A DNA stretch of 64,000 bases, from NCBI GenBank assembly GCA_022767285.1, contig JALENY010000027.1:1-64000 (forward strand). Direction: 5' to 3'. Each line of letters opens with the position of its first letter. Within the stretch, counting starts at the first letter, position 1. Made by a program: the position numbers and the translations under genes. Below the pieces are notes generated by a model. The model was not told the DNA's origin and searched no databases. It worked only from the letters and a program-made list of their open reading frames with translations. The stretch is from Lachnospiraceae bacterium. GTDB taxonomy: Bacteria > Bacillota > Clostridia > Lachnospirales > Lachnospiraceae. This document shows positions 1-8,042 of this stretch, piece after piece.

Positions 1-1
1 A

Positions 2-30
2 TTGACAAAATAGATTTTCAGGAATACAAT
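2..30 (+). promoter_or_regulatory. sigma-A promoter for the acetyltransferase gene
   Basis: TTGACA at 2-7, a 17 bp spacer and TACAAT at 25-30. Transcription would start near 37, about 40 bases before the ATG at 77. Confidence 0.7.
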
Positions 31-76
31 AGCAAGCTAACGATAATGAATAATATGAATTTGAGGAGTGTTGAAA

Positions 77-682
77 ATGGATCAAAAAGAAAGAATGCTT
101 GCAGAACTTCCCTATATTGCATCTGATGAAGTATTGAGCAGAGAACGCCTGGAATGTAAAAGAAGGATTTATGAACTGAATCATGTCCACCCAGATCAGT
201 ATTACAGGATTCCGGGACTGCTAAAGGAATTGTTTGGAAAAACAGGTGAGGCTGTTTTTGTAGAGCCTCCATTTCATTGCGATTATGGTTATAACATAGA
301 GGTCGGAGAGAATTTCTTTGCAAACTATAATTGTACAGTTTTGGATGTTGCAAAGGTGAAGGTAGGGAAAAATGTCATGCTGGGGCCGAATGTGTCTTTT
401 TATACTGCCGGACATCCGTTGCATCATGAATCCAGAAACTCCGGCTATGAATACGGTATCTCAATTACTGTCGGAGATAATGTGTGGATAGGCGGCAGCG
501 TCGTGATTATGGCGGGAGTGTCGATTGGGAATAATGTAGTGATTGGCGGCGGGAGTGTTGTGACTAGAGACATTCCGGATGGGCTGGTTGCTGCGGGCAA
601 TCCCTGCAGGGCGATTCGCGAAATCACGGAAGAAGACCGGAAATACTATTTTAAGAAGAGAGTTTTTGATGTGGAAGTATAA
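77..682 (+). CDS. sugar O-acetyltransferase, maltose/galactoside acetyltransferase type
   Basis: Left-handed beta-helix acetyltransferase of the Maa/LacA family, predicted to move acetyl from acetyl-CoA to a sugar hydroxyl in the cytoplasm. About 200 residues, the usual family length. An N-terminal Mac helical region (residues about 5-55) precedes hexapeptide repeats from about residue 70 (VGENFFANYNCT, VGKNVMLGPNV, VGDNVWIGGSV). The family catalytic His is probably H113 in AGHPLH. The C-terminal end GNPCRAI is typical. I chose ATG 77 because GAGGAG at 63-68 sits 8 bases upstream; an in-frame GTG lies at 68. The sugar substrate cannot be read from sequence. The gene is intact, unlike those that follow it. 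Confidence 0.9.
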   Translation: MDQKERMLAELPYIASDEVLSRERLECKRRIYELNHVHPDQYYRIPGLLKELFGKTGEAVFVEPPFHCDYGYNIEVGENFFANYNCTVLDVAKVKVGKNVMLGPNVSFYTAGHPLHHESRNSGYEYGISITVGDNVWIGGSVVIMAGVSIGNNVVIGGGSVVTRDIPDGLVAAGNPCRAIREITEEDRKYYFKKRVFDVEV

Positions 683-754
683 CAGGTATTTTGGATGCGG
701 TTGTAAATTTAGAACCGGCTTGTCATATGATTGGGATGGAAATGGGTGGAAAAG

Positions 755-1217
755 ATGGCAGCAACAAAAGATATGACAACAGGTGCTCCGGCTAAACTGC
801 TGTTTGGCTTTTCACTGCCCTTAATTTTGGGGAATGGCGTTTGCCACCTCAGTGCTGATCTCTGTCCTTATGTTCTTATGGGGAAAAGATATTCTTTCCT
901 TGTTCATTTCAGCAGAAGAAGTAAAGGCGGAACAGGTATTGCAGATCGCCCATCATTACTTGATGGTTATGAGCGTTTTCCTGATCATATTATATGCTCT
1001 GCATACTTATCGCAGCGCCCTGCAGGGGATGGGAGATACTGTCATACCCATGGTATCCGGAATGGTGGAGTTTGTCATGAGGGTATCTGCTGCCATATTT
1101 CTGCCGCGGTTTATTGGGCAGGAAGGCATTTTTTATGCAGAGATTCTGGCATGGTCTGGGGCCTGTGTGCTGCTGGTAACTGTGTATTACATAAGGATTG
1201 CATTATTCAAAACATAA
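755..1217 (+). pseudogene. MATE-family efflux pump remnant 1 (internal deletion)
   Basis: The first 27 codons from ATG 755 encode a typical MATE N-terminus ending LLFGFSLPLILGN. After position about 833 homology continues in another frame with the C-terminal part: AFATSVLISVLMFLWGKDILSLF, then RSALQGMGDTVIPMVSGMVEF, ending at 1217. Roughly 300 central residues are missing and the join is out of frame, so no pump can be made. MATE proteins are normally about 450 residues with 12 membrane segments. It lies just before a MarR gene and a second broken MATE gene. Confidence 0.85.
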
Positions 1218-1244
1218 AATGCGTATAAAATCAAACGCATGCTA

Positions 1245-1273
1245 TTGACATAGGGATGATAGTGTGATATATT
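1245..1273 (+). promoter_or_regulatory. sigma-A promoter for marR
   Basis: TTGACA 1245-1250, 17 bp spacer, TATATT 1268-1273. It sits between the remnant of the first MATE gene and the MarR start. Confidence 0.7.
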
Positions 1274-1297
1274 TATCGGCAGAAAGGAGGCATTGAT

Positions 1298-1723
1298 ATG
1301 GCAGAGCATGTGTCCTGCGGGATACTGATGAAGCAGATTGGAGACGAGATGCAGAAAAGGGCAGACAATAAGATGCGTTCATGGGATATGACAATGGCAC
1401 AGGCAGGAGCCCTGCTGGCACTGAACGATGCCCCTGAAAAGCAGCTTTCCATGAAACAGTTGGAGAAGGTTCTATGTATTGCGCAGTCCACGACCGCCGG
1501 AATTATTTCCCGACTGGAGCAGAAAGGACTGGTGGAAGGATATGCTGATGCAGAGGATAAACGGATTAAGTTGGTGCGCATCACGAAGGTGGGGATAGAC
1601 AGAGTTCTGGAAACGAAGCGGGACATGACCCAGGCGGAAGAGATGCTTCTATCGGGTCTGACCGAGACGGAACGGGAAATTCTGTATTCACTCCTTAAGA
1701 AAGTTAAGGATAGTTTAAAATAA
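1298..1723 (+). CDS. MarR family transcriptional regulator
   Basis: 141-residue winged-helix MarR/SlyA protein. The HTH lies around residues 45-75 (SMKQLEKVLCIAQSTTAGIISRLE), followed by the wing with the family DxR-like segment DAEDKRIKLVRIT. AAAGGAGG precedes ATG 1298. MarR genes of this kind usually control a following MATE or MFS pump. Here the next gene (1810) is a broken MATE gene only 86 bp on, so the regulator seems to have lost its local target. Its own promoter and reading frame are intact. Confidence 0.9.
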   Translation: MAEHVSCGILMKQIGDEMQKRADNKMRSWDMTMAQAGALLALNDAPEKQLSMKQLEKVLCIAQSTTAGIISRLEQKGLVEGYADAEDKRIKLVRITKVGIDRVLETKRDMTQAEEMLLSGLTETEREILYSLLKKVKDSLK

Positions 1724-1809
1724 GTGCTCACACAAAGTGAGTATTTATTTTTGAATAAATTAATAGCTGACGATCGAAGCCATGCGATTGAATTAGGAAG
1801 GTGGTTTCA

Positions 1810-2620
1810 ATGGAAAAGAAAATGGAAAACAAAAATCTGGAAGTGTTCAGCAATGCGCCTGTACCGCAGCAGTGCTGAAAAATGTGCTGCCTGCAATGGC
1901 CGCAATGATTATGGTGCTGATCTATAATCTGGCGGATACGTTCTTTATCGGTCAGACCCATGACGATATTCTGATTGCCGCCGTGTCTCTGGCTATGCCG
2001 GTATTCCTTCTCTTTACAGCGGTAGGAACGATCTTCGGCGTGGGCAGTGTCTCAGTGATCTCCCGGGCTTTGGGAGAGGGGCGTTCAGACTATGCGAAAA
2101 AGGTGTGCTCCTTCTGTATGTGGGGCAGGGTGTCCAGCCGCTGATTGGGTTTTGCGTAGGGGCAAAGAAGTGGGAACGATTCAAAAAGATTATGAATTTC
2201 TCCCTTGTGTTCGCGCTGCTGCTCAGCGTTGTGATGACAGGAATCTGTTACCTGTTTACGGAGCAGATCGTACACGCTTTCCTGACGGACCAGACAGCGT
2301 TTGATTACGGACTGCAGTTCTCCCGCATTCTGCTGAGTACGAGCTTCCTGTTCGGCCTTTTTTATGTGCTTTGCAACGCGCTTCAGGCCATGGGTGCTGC
2401 CACGGCGGAGCTGTTCGTGAACCTGAGCCGACAGGGAATCATATACATTCCCGCAGTATTTATCATGCAGAGCCGGCTTGGCATTACGGGGTTTGTCTGG
2501 GCACAGCCCGTAGCGGATGTGCTTTCCCTCCTGTTGGTGGCGGTTCTGTATGTGTACACAATCAGGGGAATGGAATCAATAACAAAAGTCAGGGCTGTGG
2601 AAGCCAGCCAGAATGCATAG
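1810..2620 (+). pseudogene. MATE-family efflux pump remnant 2 (frameshift plus internal deletion)
   Basis: A good ribosome site precedes ATG 1810, and the first 20 codons run MEKKMENKNLEVF. A one-base loss near 1868 puts a stop there (in-frame TGA), while homology resumes in another frame (AVLKNVLPAMAAMIMVLIYNL) through SDYAKKVCSFCMW. Near 2125 the sequence jumps out of frame to a late segment, GQGVQPLIGFCVGAKKW, and runs to 2620. About 140 central residues are absent. The two lesions make function very unlikely. It resembles remnant 1 in mode of damage but is a different paralogue. Confidence 0.85.
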
Positions 2621-2705
2621 ATAGGAGTTGGTGCCGAAGAATCTGGAAAAACTGTTGCGGGAAAGGTAAAGGGAAAAACAAAGGTGAAAAGGCGAAATGG
2701 GAAAG

Positions 2706-2755
2706 TTGCTTTTTGAAAGACGAGGTGGTATACTAAAAAAACACTTTAATAAAGT
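2706..2755 (+). promoter_or_regulatory. promoter and palindromic operator of the ROK repressor gene
   Basis: TTGCTT 2706-2711, 17 bp spacer, TATACT 2729-2734, then the near-perfect palindrome ACTTTAATAAAGT at 2743-2755. The same 13-mer with one change lies at 4069-4081 in front of the dehydrogenase remnant. This suggests autoregulation by the ROK protein. Confidence 0.6.
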
Positions 2756-2769
2756 ATAGGCGGTATAAT

Positions 2770-3897
2770 ATGGAAAAAAAGCAGGCAACAAACATGGAGG
2801 TAAAGAAAAAAAATAGAAATCGTGTTTTCCGGTATATTTGCAAGCATGGAATTGTTTCTAATCCGGATATTTCGTATGATATGAAAATGAGTTTGCCTAC
2901 TGTGACACAGATTACAAAGGAACTGATAGAGAGAGGTTTCATTGTAGAAAACGGAGAATTGCAGTCTACGGGAGGAAGGCGTGCTAAGGCGTTATCGGCT
3001 GCGATTAATGTAAAGCAAGCTGTTGGGTTGGATATTACAAAAAATCATATTAGCTTCGTGCTTACCAACCTTACAGGTGAGATTTTAAATCATGTGCGCA
3101 TTTTTCTTCCATATATCCATGAGGCAGCTTATTACTGCAGGGTAAATGAGGAACTGGAATGTTTTCTGGAGGAAAGCAACGCTGACCGAAAAAAAATTTT
3201 GGGTGTGGGAATTTCTTTTCCCGGAATCATTGATTTAGGCAGGCAGTTAATCACATATTCGCATATCCTTGAGGTGAAAATGATATCTTTTGATTCCGTG
3301 AGCAGATTTTTTAACTATCCCTGCTGTTTCTTAAATGATGCGAATGCAGGGGCTTATGCTGAAGGAATCCGTTCGGATGAACGGGAACGGTTTTTTTACT
3401 TGTCTTTAAGCAATACAGTTGGCGGGGCGATTTTTGATAATAATGGGCTCGTACAGGGAAAGCATTTCCGATGCGGGGAAGTCGGACATATGACGGTGAT
3501 TCCGGATGGAAGCAAATGTTATTGTGGGAAAAATGGATGCCTGGATGCGTATTGCAGGGCAGCAATTTTGTCAGATGCGGCAGGCGGAAAGCTGGAAAAG
3601 TTTTTTAATCTGTTGGAAAAGAAAGACCGAAGGGCAGCAGAAATATGGGATGCCTATACAGGTTATCTGGCTGTGGCATTGAATAACATCCATATGATTC
3701 TTGACTGTGATATTATTCTGGGAGGATATGTGGGAAGTTATGCAGAGCCATATTTAGCGGATATATGGAATAAAGTATCAGAGCGGAATATATTTACAGA
3801 GGACCGGCAATTTGTGAATAGCTGCAGATATAAGGTTGGTGCGGCAGCTCTTGGTGCAGCTCTGGAAGTAATTGAAAACTTTGTAAGACAGATATAA
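2770..3897 (+). CDS. ROK family transcriptional repressor (NagC/XylR type)
   Basis: 375 residues: an N-terminal winged helix (about 10-75, NPDISYDMKMSLPTVTQITKEL) followed by a ROK sugar-binding domain. The zinc motif is complete (GEVGHMTVIPDG followed by CYCGKNGC, about residues 237-258), as is the DNDANAG-like segment. Such proteins repress sugar catabolic genes until a sugar or sugar phosphate binds. The downstream dehydrogenase and GPH transporter are its natural targets, as the shared 13-bp operator shows, but both are broken. ATG 2770 has AGGCGG 6 bases upstream; ATG 2794 is an alternative start. The inducer is unknown, perhaps a polyol or pentose. Confidence 0.88.
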   Translation: MEKKQATNMEVKKKNRNRVFRYICKHGIVSNPDISYDMKMSLPTVTQITKELIERGFIVENGELQSTGGRRAKALSAAINVKQAVGLDITKNHISFVLTNLTGEILNHVRIFLPYIHEAAYYCRVNEELECFLEESNADRKKILGVGISFPGIIDLGRQLITYSHILEVKMISFDSVSRFFNYPCCFLNDANAGAYAEGIRSDERERFFYLSLSNTVGGAIFDNNGLVQGKHFRCGEVGHMTVIPDGSKCYCGKNGCLDAYCRAAILSDAAGGKLEKFFNLLEKKDRRAAEIWDAYTGYLAVALNNIHMILDCDIILGGYVGSYAEPYLADIWNKVSERNIFTEDRQFVNSCRYKVGAAALGAALEVIENFVRQI

Positions 3898-3918
3898 GCA
3901 GCATATGATGCTTTTGCG

Positions 3919-3954
3919 GGAGATTTCAGAAATGGAGTCTCCTTTTTTGATGCA
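3919..3954 (+). terminator. Rho-independent terminator after the ROK gene
   Basis: Nine-pair stem GGAGATTTC / GGAGTCTCC with a 6-base loop, followed by TTTTTT. Confidence 0.75.
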
Positions 3955-4034
3955 GTTTTACTGAAATATAAGATCTGTTTTTAAATACAATCACGAAATA
4001 ATACTTGATTATTGTGAGTATATTGACGAACTTG

Positions 4035-4081
4035 TTGAGAATATATAAAATAAGAAACATAATAAAATAGTTTAATAAAGT
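4035..4081 (+). promoter_or_regulatory. promoter and ROK operator before the dehydrogenase remnant
   Basis: TTGAGA 4035-4040, 17 bp spacer, CATAAT 4058-4063, then AGTTTAATAAAGT at 4069-4081, over the expected start site. It differs by one base from the site at 2743-2755. Confidence 0.6.
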
Positions 4082-4116
4082 ATATATTAAAGAGGGCGAA
4101 AAAGGAGGGTATCACA

Positions 4117-4958
4117 ATGGAAGGGAAAATGAAAGTTGCTGTAATGCTGGGAATCGGAAAGATGGGGTTAGAAGAACGGGATATTCCAAAAGCGAAGGAT
4201 GACGAGGTGTTGGTAAAACTGGACGCTATAATCTGTGCCCGGATGTGGTGTTCTTTGCAACGCCTCCTGTGGACGGCGTATTTCAGGAATACGTTGCCCA
4301 CGAAGCAGATCTGTGTTTTAAACTGCCGGATAATGTAAGTACATTGGAGGGTGCTTTGATTGAGCCTTTAGCCGTGGGATTTCATGCGGCGATTCAGGGA
4401 GAAGCACATCTTGGACAGACGGCTGTTGTTATGGGCGCAGGCTGCATCGGTCTTGTCTCTATGATGGCGCTGAAAGCAAGAGGAGTATCGGAAGTATATG
4501 TGGTTGACATTATGGAGAAGCGTCTTGAGAAAGCTCTGGAACTGGGGGCGACTGGAGTTATTAATGGAGCGAAGGAGGATGTCCTGGAACGGGTGAAGGA
4601 CCTGACAGATGGAACGGGTATGGATCTGGTAATTGAAACAGCAGGCACAGAAATTACAACAAGGCAGGCGATACATATGGCTAAAAAAGGCTCTAATATC
4701 GTTCTTGTAGGATACAGCAAGAGCGGTGAGATGACACTTCCCATGAGCCTTGCGCTGGATAAAGAGGTGACCATTAAGACCGTATTCCGGTATCGCCATA
4801 TTTATCCAATGGCGATCGATGCGGTTGCGGCAGGAAAAGTAAACCTGAAAGGAAGTGTAACGGACGTGTTTGGGCTGGACGAAGCGCAGAAGGCAATGGA
4901 TTACAGCGTGAATAATAAAGCTGATATTGTGAAGGCTGTTATCCGTATTGCAAAATAA
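4117..4958 (+). pseudogene. zinc-dependent polyol (sorbitol/xylitol-type) dehydrogenase, internal deletion
   Basis: The gene starts well (AAAGGAGGG, ATG 4117; KVAVMLGIGKMGLEERDIPKA then VLVKLD). Near 4229 it jumps out of frame to a later part, YNLCPDVVFFATPPVDG, and continues to 4958 with an intact Rossmann half (AVVMGAGCIGLVSMMALKA). About 70 residues are missing, including the catalytic zinc GICGSD-type region and most of the structural zinc cysteines. The enzyme would oxidise a sugar alcohol with NAD. The complete promoter, operator and ribosome site suggest recent loss. Confidence 0.85.
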
Positions 4959-5247
4959 GAGAAGATTCTTGATGATTTTCTATACGGGCGTTTTGGGGAT
5001 TAGTATGGGAGCAGTGGTAGGCTTGATGTTGTTCTCACGATTTTGGGATGCGATAAATGATCCGGTTATTGGCGGGTTAAGTGATAAAACTCATACAAAA
5101 TGGGGGAGATACAGACCGTGGCTGCTGATTGCGGCACCATTGACAGCATTGGTATTGATCATGACATTTTGGGCACATCTGAATTGGCCATCCACGAGCA
5201 GAAAGCGGTTTCATAAAAAACGGACAGAGCTTCTATCCTGTGTATAG
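4948..5247 (+). pseudogene. GPH-family (MelB-type) sugar:cation symporter fragment
   Basis: Residues FYTGVLGISMGAVVG through DAINDPVIGGLSDKTH and WGRYRPWLLIAAPL are a clear GPH segment covering membrane helices 2-3. About 35 residues are missing from the N-terminus and some 350 from the C-terminus. After about 5190 the frame runs into unrelated sequence and the terminator. It overlaps the end of the dehydrogenase remnant. Presumably it was the transporter of the ROK-controlled sugar locus. Confidence 0.8.
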
Positions 5248-5271
5248 AGGCACTGTCCATTTTTCATTTTT
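5222..5271 (+). terminator. Rho-independent terminator
   Basis: Long imperfect stem from GGACAGAGC to CACTGTCC with inner pairs TCTAT/ATAGA, then ATTTTTCATTTTT. It ends the decayed sugar locus before convergent nagB. Confidence 0.75.
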
Positions 5272-5314
5272 AAGGCATGTATATGGTAAATGATTGTATG
5301 TGCTGTAAATTTGT

Positions 5315-6040
5315 CTACATTTTTGATAATGCGGCCTCGTCTGCAATGATCATTACATCCGGGTGAAGCTGTAAGACAGAACCTGGAACCATCGGTGTGA
5401 TCGGTCCGCTAACGACTTCTTTCAGAGCCTCGGCTTTATCTTCTCCGCTTACGACAACTACAATCTTCTTCGCCATCATAATATTTTTGATTCCCATAGT
5501 CAGTGCCTGACGCGGTACATCTTCTTCCGAGTTAAAGAAACGTTTGTTGGCATGAATGGTGCTGGGGGTGAGGTCTACGCAGTGGGTATCTCTTTCAAAG
5601 ACATAGGAAGGCTCGTTGAATCCGATGTGTCCGTTGCGTCCCAGGCCAAGAAGCTGTAAATCTACGCCGCCAAGCTCTTCAATCAGTCTGTCATAATCCT
5701 TGCAGAATTTCGCAACATCTGATGCAAGTCCGTCCGGAACAAAGGTACGGGATTTGTCAATATTAATATGATCAAAGAAATTCGTGTTCATAAAGTAACG
5801 GTAGCTCTGTTCGTGTTCCGGGCTTAATCCCCGGTATTCGTCCAGATTGACGCTGGATACTTTTGCAAAATCCAAATCTCCCTTTTTATACCAGTCGATT
5901 AACTGCTCATAGGTTCCCAACGGTGAGGAACCGGTTGCTAATCCAAGTACACAGTCAGGCTTCATTGTTACCTGTGCGGAAATAATGTTTGCTGCTTTTC
6001 TGCTCATATCTGTATAGTTTTTCGTTTTGTAAATAATCAT
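5315..6040 (-). CDS. nagB: glucosamine-6-phosphate deaminase
   Basis: Converts glucosamine-6-phosphate to fructose-6-phosphate and ammonia, the last step of amino-sugar and sialic acid use. 241 residues, standard length. Family motifs: ATGSSP (35-40), NLDEY with the catalytic Asp (about D67), and GRNGHIGFNEP with the catalytic His (about 134-144). The longest open frame begins at 6163, but homology starts at the ATG at 6040 (MIIYKTKNY), which has GGGAAAAGG upstream. It is divergent from the nan operon, so both may answer to the RpiR regulator. NagA is not in the window. Confidence 0.95.
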   Translation of the reverse strand: MIIYKTKNYTDMSRKAANIISAQVTMKPDCVLGLATGSSPLGTYEQLIDWYKKGDLDFAKVSSVNLDEYRGLSPEHEQSYRYFMNTNFFDHINIDKSRTFVPDGLASDVAKFCKDYDRLIEELGGVDLQLLGLGRNGHIGFNEPSYVFERDTHCVDLTPSTIHANKRFFNSEEDVPRQALTMGIKNIMMAKKIVVVVSGEDKAEALKEVVSGPITPMVPGSVLQLHPDVMIIADEAALSKM

Positions 6041-6104
6041 ATCAACATACCTTTTCCCTTCATTTATTATTTGTTCATTGTATGGAGCAATTTGCTTTTT
6101 ATTA

Positions 6105-6173
6105 AGTATAGTAGTTTGACCTGTAAATTCAATAGAAAAAGCCGCAACAGAATATACTTTCAAAGTTGGAAAG
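6105..6173 (-). promoter_or_regulatory. nagB promoter and nearby inverted repeat
   Basis: On the minus strand TTGAAT (6127-6132), 16 bp spacer, TATACT (6105-6110). Just upstream an inverted repeat CTTTC-N7-GAAAG lies at 6157-6173. It resembles the TGAAAG/CTTTCA repeat in front of nanE and is a possible shared RpiR site. Confidence 0.5.
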
Positions 6174-6251
6174 AAAGAACAAAACCTTGTGCAAAATCGC
6201 TAACTGAAAGATATGAAAAGTTGCTGAAAAGGCGGATGTGTTTGAAAAATG

Positions 6252-6309
6252 TGAAAGAACTTTCAATAGAATCCAATGATATTGAAAATAAAATCAGCGC
6301 TGTTATAAT
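6252..6309 (+). promoter_or_regulatory. nan operon promoter with palindromic candidate operator
   Basis: TTGAAA 6282-6287, 16 bp spacer, TATAAT 6304-6309. Upstream lies the palindrome TGAAAG-AA-CTTTCA (6252-6265), a plausible site for the RpiR protein encoded at the operon end. Confidence 0.55.
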
Positions 6310-6337
6310 TAGGCACAGCAAAAGGAGGTAAACAAAA

Positions 6338-7030
6338 ATGGTACAGAAAAGAGTAGAGAACCTGCAGGGAAAACTGGTTGTATCCTGTCAGGCATTGCCC
6401 CATGAACCACTGCATTCATCTTTCATAATGGGAAGAATGGCACTGGCGGCAAAGATGGGCGGAGCTGTCGGCATTCGCGCCAACACGAAGGAGGATATCG
6501 CAGAGATCCAGGCTCAGGTTGATCTTCCGGTGATTGGAATCGTGAAAAGAGATTATGAGGACAGCAAGGTCTATATTACGCCAACCATGAAGGAAGTGGA
6601 TGAGCTGATGGAAGTAAAACCGGAGATTATCGCAGTCGATGCCACCGGTCTGCTGCGTCCGGGTAATGTAACACTGGATGATTTCTTCAGACAGATTAAA
6701 GAGAAATATCCGGATCAGCTTCTGATGGCAGATTGTTCCACGGTGGAGGAAGCGCTTCATGCAGATAAGCTTGGCTTTGACTTTATCGGAACGACAATGG
6801 TCGGCTACACCGAGCAGAGCAAGGGAGATAAAATCGAAGCAAACGATTTTGAAATCCTGAGAAAGATCATTGCCGGAGTAAAGAACCGGGTGATCGCGGA
6901 AGGCAATATTAACACACCGGAGAAAGCAAGACGGGTGATTGAACTGGGTGCATTCAGTGTTGTGGTAGGTTCCGTTATTACAAGACCGCAGCTGATTACC
7001 AAATCATTTGCAGAAGCACTCAACGAGTAA
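6338..7030 (+). CDS. nanE: N-acetylmannosamine-6-phosphate 2-epimerase
   Basis: Converts ManNAc-6-P to GlcNAc-6-P. 230-residue TIM barrel of the NanE family. Visible motifs include VGIRAN, the catalytic lysine in GIVKRDY (K70), the acid-rich strand LLMADCSTVEEA, and the phosphate-binding end VVVGSVITRP. AAAGGAGG precedes ATG 6338. It is the first gene of an operon that runs nanE, nanA, SSS symporter, yhcH, nanK, rpiR in one direction with short gaps. Confidence 0.95.
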   Translation: MVQKRVENLQGKLVVSCQALPHEPLHSSFIMGRMALAAKMGGAVGIRANTKEDIAEIQAQVDLPVIGIVKRDYEDSKVYITPTMKEVDELMEVKPEIIAVDATGLLRPGNVTLDDFFRQIKEKYPDQLLMADCSTVEEALHADKLGFDFIGTTMVGYTEQSKGDKIEANDFEILRKIIAGVKNRVIAEGNINTPEKARRVIELGAFSVVVGSVITRPQLITKSFAEALNE

Positions 7031-7094
7031 GGACATTATTAATTCAGGCATAAAACAACTATCAATTATTTTTAAGAAGAAAAGGAGAAGTACG

Positions 7095-8015
7095 ATGAGG
7101 AATCTTGACAAGTACAAAGGAGTAATCCCGGCATTTTATGCATGCTATGACAGCGAGGGCAACATTAGTCCGGAGGGCGTAAAGGCGCTTACCAGGTATT
7201 TTGTAGAGAAGGGAGTAAAGGGAGTCTATGTAAATGGTTCTTCCGGGGAGTGCATTTACCAGAGTGTAGAGGACAAAAAAATTATTCTGGAAAATGTTAT
7301 GAAGGCAGCAGAAGGGAAACTTACCGTAATCGCCCATGTGGCATGCAATAACACAAAAGACAGTATGGAACTTGCAAGCCATGCAGAGAGCCTTGGCGTA
7401 GATGCGATTGCTGCAATTCCCCCGATTTATTTCCGCCTTCCGGAACATGCAATTGCAGAGTATTGGAATGATATCAGTTCTGCTGCTCCCAATACAGATT
7501 TTGTAATCTATAACATCCCTCAGCTTGCTGGAGTTGCCCTTACGATGAATCTGTTTTCTGAGATGAGAAAGAATCCGAGAGTGATCGGTGTGAAGAATTC
7601 CTCTATGCCGGTGCAGGATATTCAGATGTTTAAAGCAGAGGCCGGAGAGGATTATGTGATTTTCAACGGACCGGACGAGCAGTTCATCAGCGGACGTGTG
7701 ATCGGCGCGGAAGGTGCGATTGGCGGAACCTACGGTGCTATGCCGGAACTCTTCCTCAAAATGGATGAATATGTGAGAGCAAATGAACTGGAAAAAGCAA
7801 GAGAAATCCAATATGCGGTTGATGCGATCATTTACAAAATGTGTTCAGCACATGGAAATATGTATGCGGTAATTAAGGCAATCCTTAAGATCAATGAGAA
7901 CCTGGAGCTCGGCGGAGTAAGAAAACCCTTGCCTTCCTTAGTTGATGCTGATATGGCGATTGTAGAAGAAGCGGCTGAAATGATTCGCGATGCAAAAGAG
8001 AAGTATTTGGGATAA
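7095..8015 (+). CDS. nanA: N-acetylneuraminate lyase
   Basis: Aldolase that splits sialic acid into ManNAc and pyruvate, DapA/NanA superfamily, 306 residues. Motif GSSGE (48-52) binds the pyruvate carboxylate, Y139 in VIYNIP is the catalytic Tyr, and K167 in GVKNSS forms the Schiff base. The frame is open from 7008, but AAAGGAG at 7081-7087 and homology set the start at ATG 7095. It lies 65 bp after nanE and 28 bp before the transporter. Confidence 0.94.
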   Translation: MRNLDKYKGVIPAFYACYDSEGNISPEGVKALTRYFVEKGVKGVYVNGSSGECIYQSVEDKKIILENVMKAAEGKLTVIAHVACNNTKDSMELASHAESLGVDAIAAIPPIYFRLPEHAIAEYWNDISSAAPNTDFVIYNIPQLAGVALTMNLFSEMRKNPRVIGVKNSSMPVQDIQMFKAEAGEDYVIFNGPDEQFISGRVIGAEGAIGGTYGAMPELFLKMDEYVRANELEKAREIQYAVDAIIYKMCSAHGNMYAVIKAILKINENLELGGVRKPLPSLVDADMAIVEEAAEMIRDAKEKYLG

Positions 8016-8042
8016 TGGAAGAGAGAGCAGGAGGAAAAGGGT

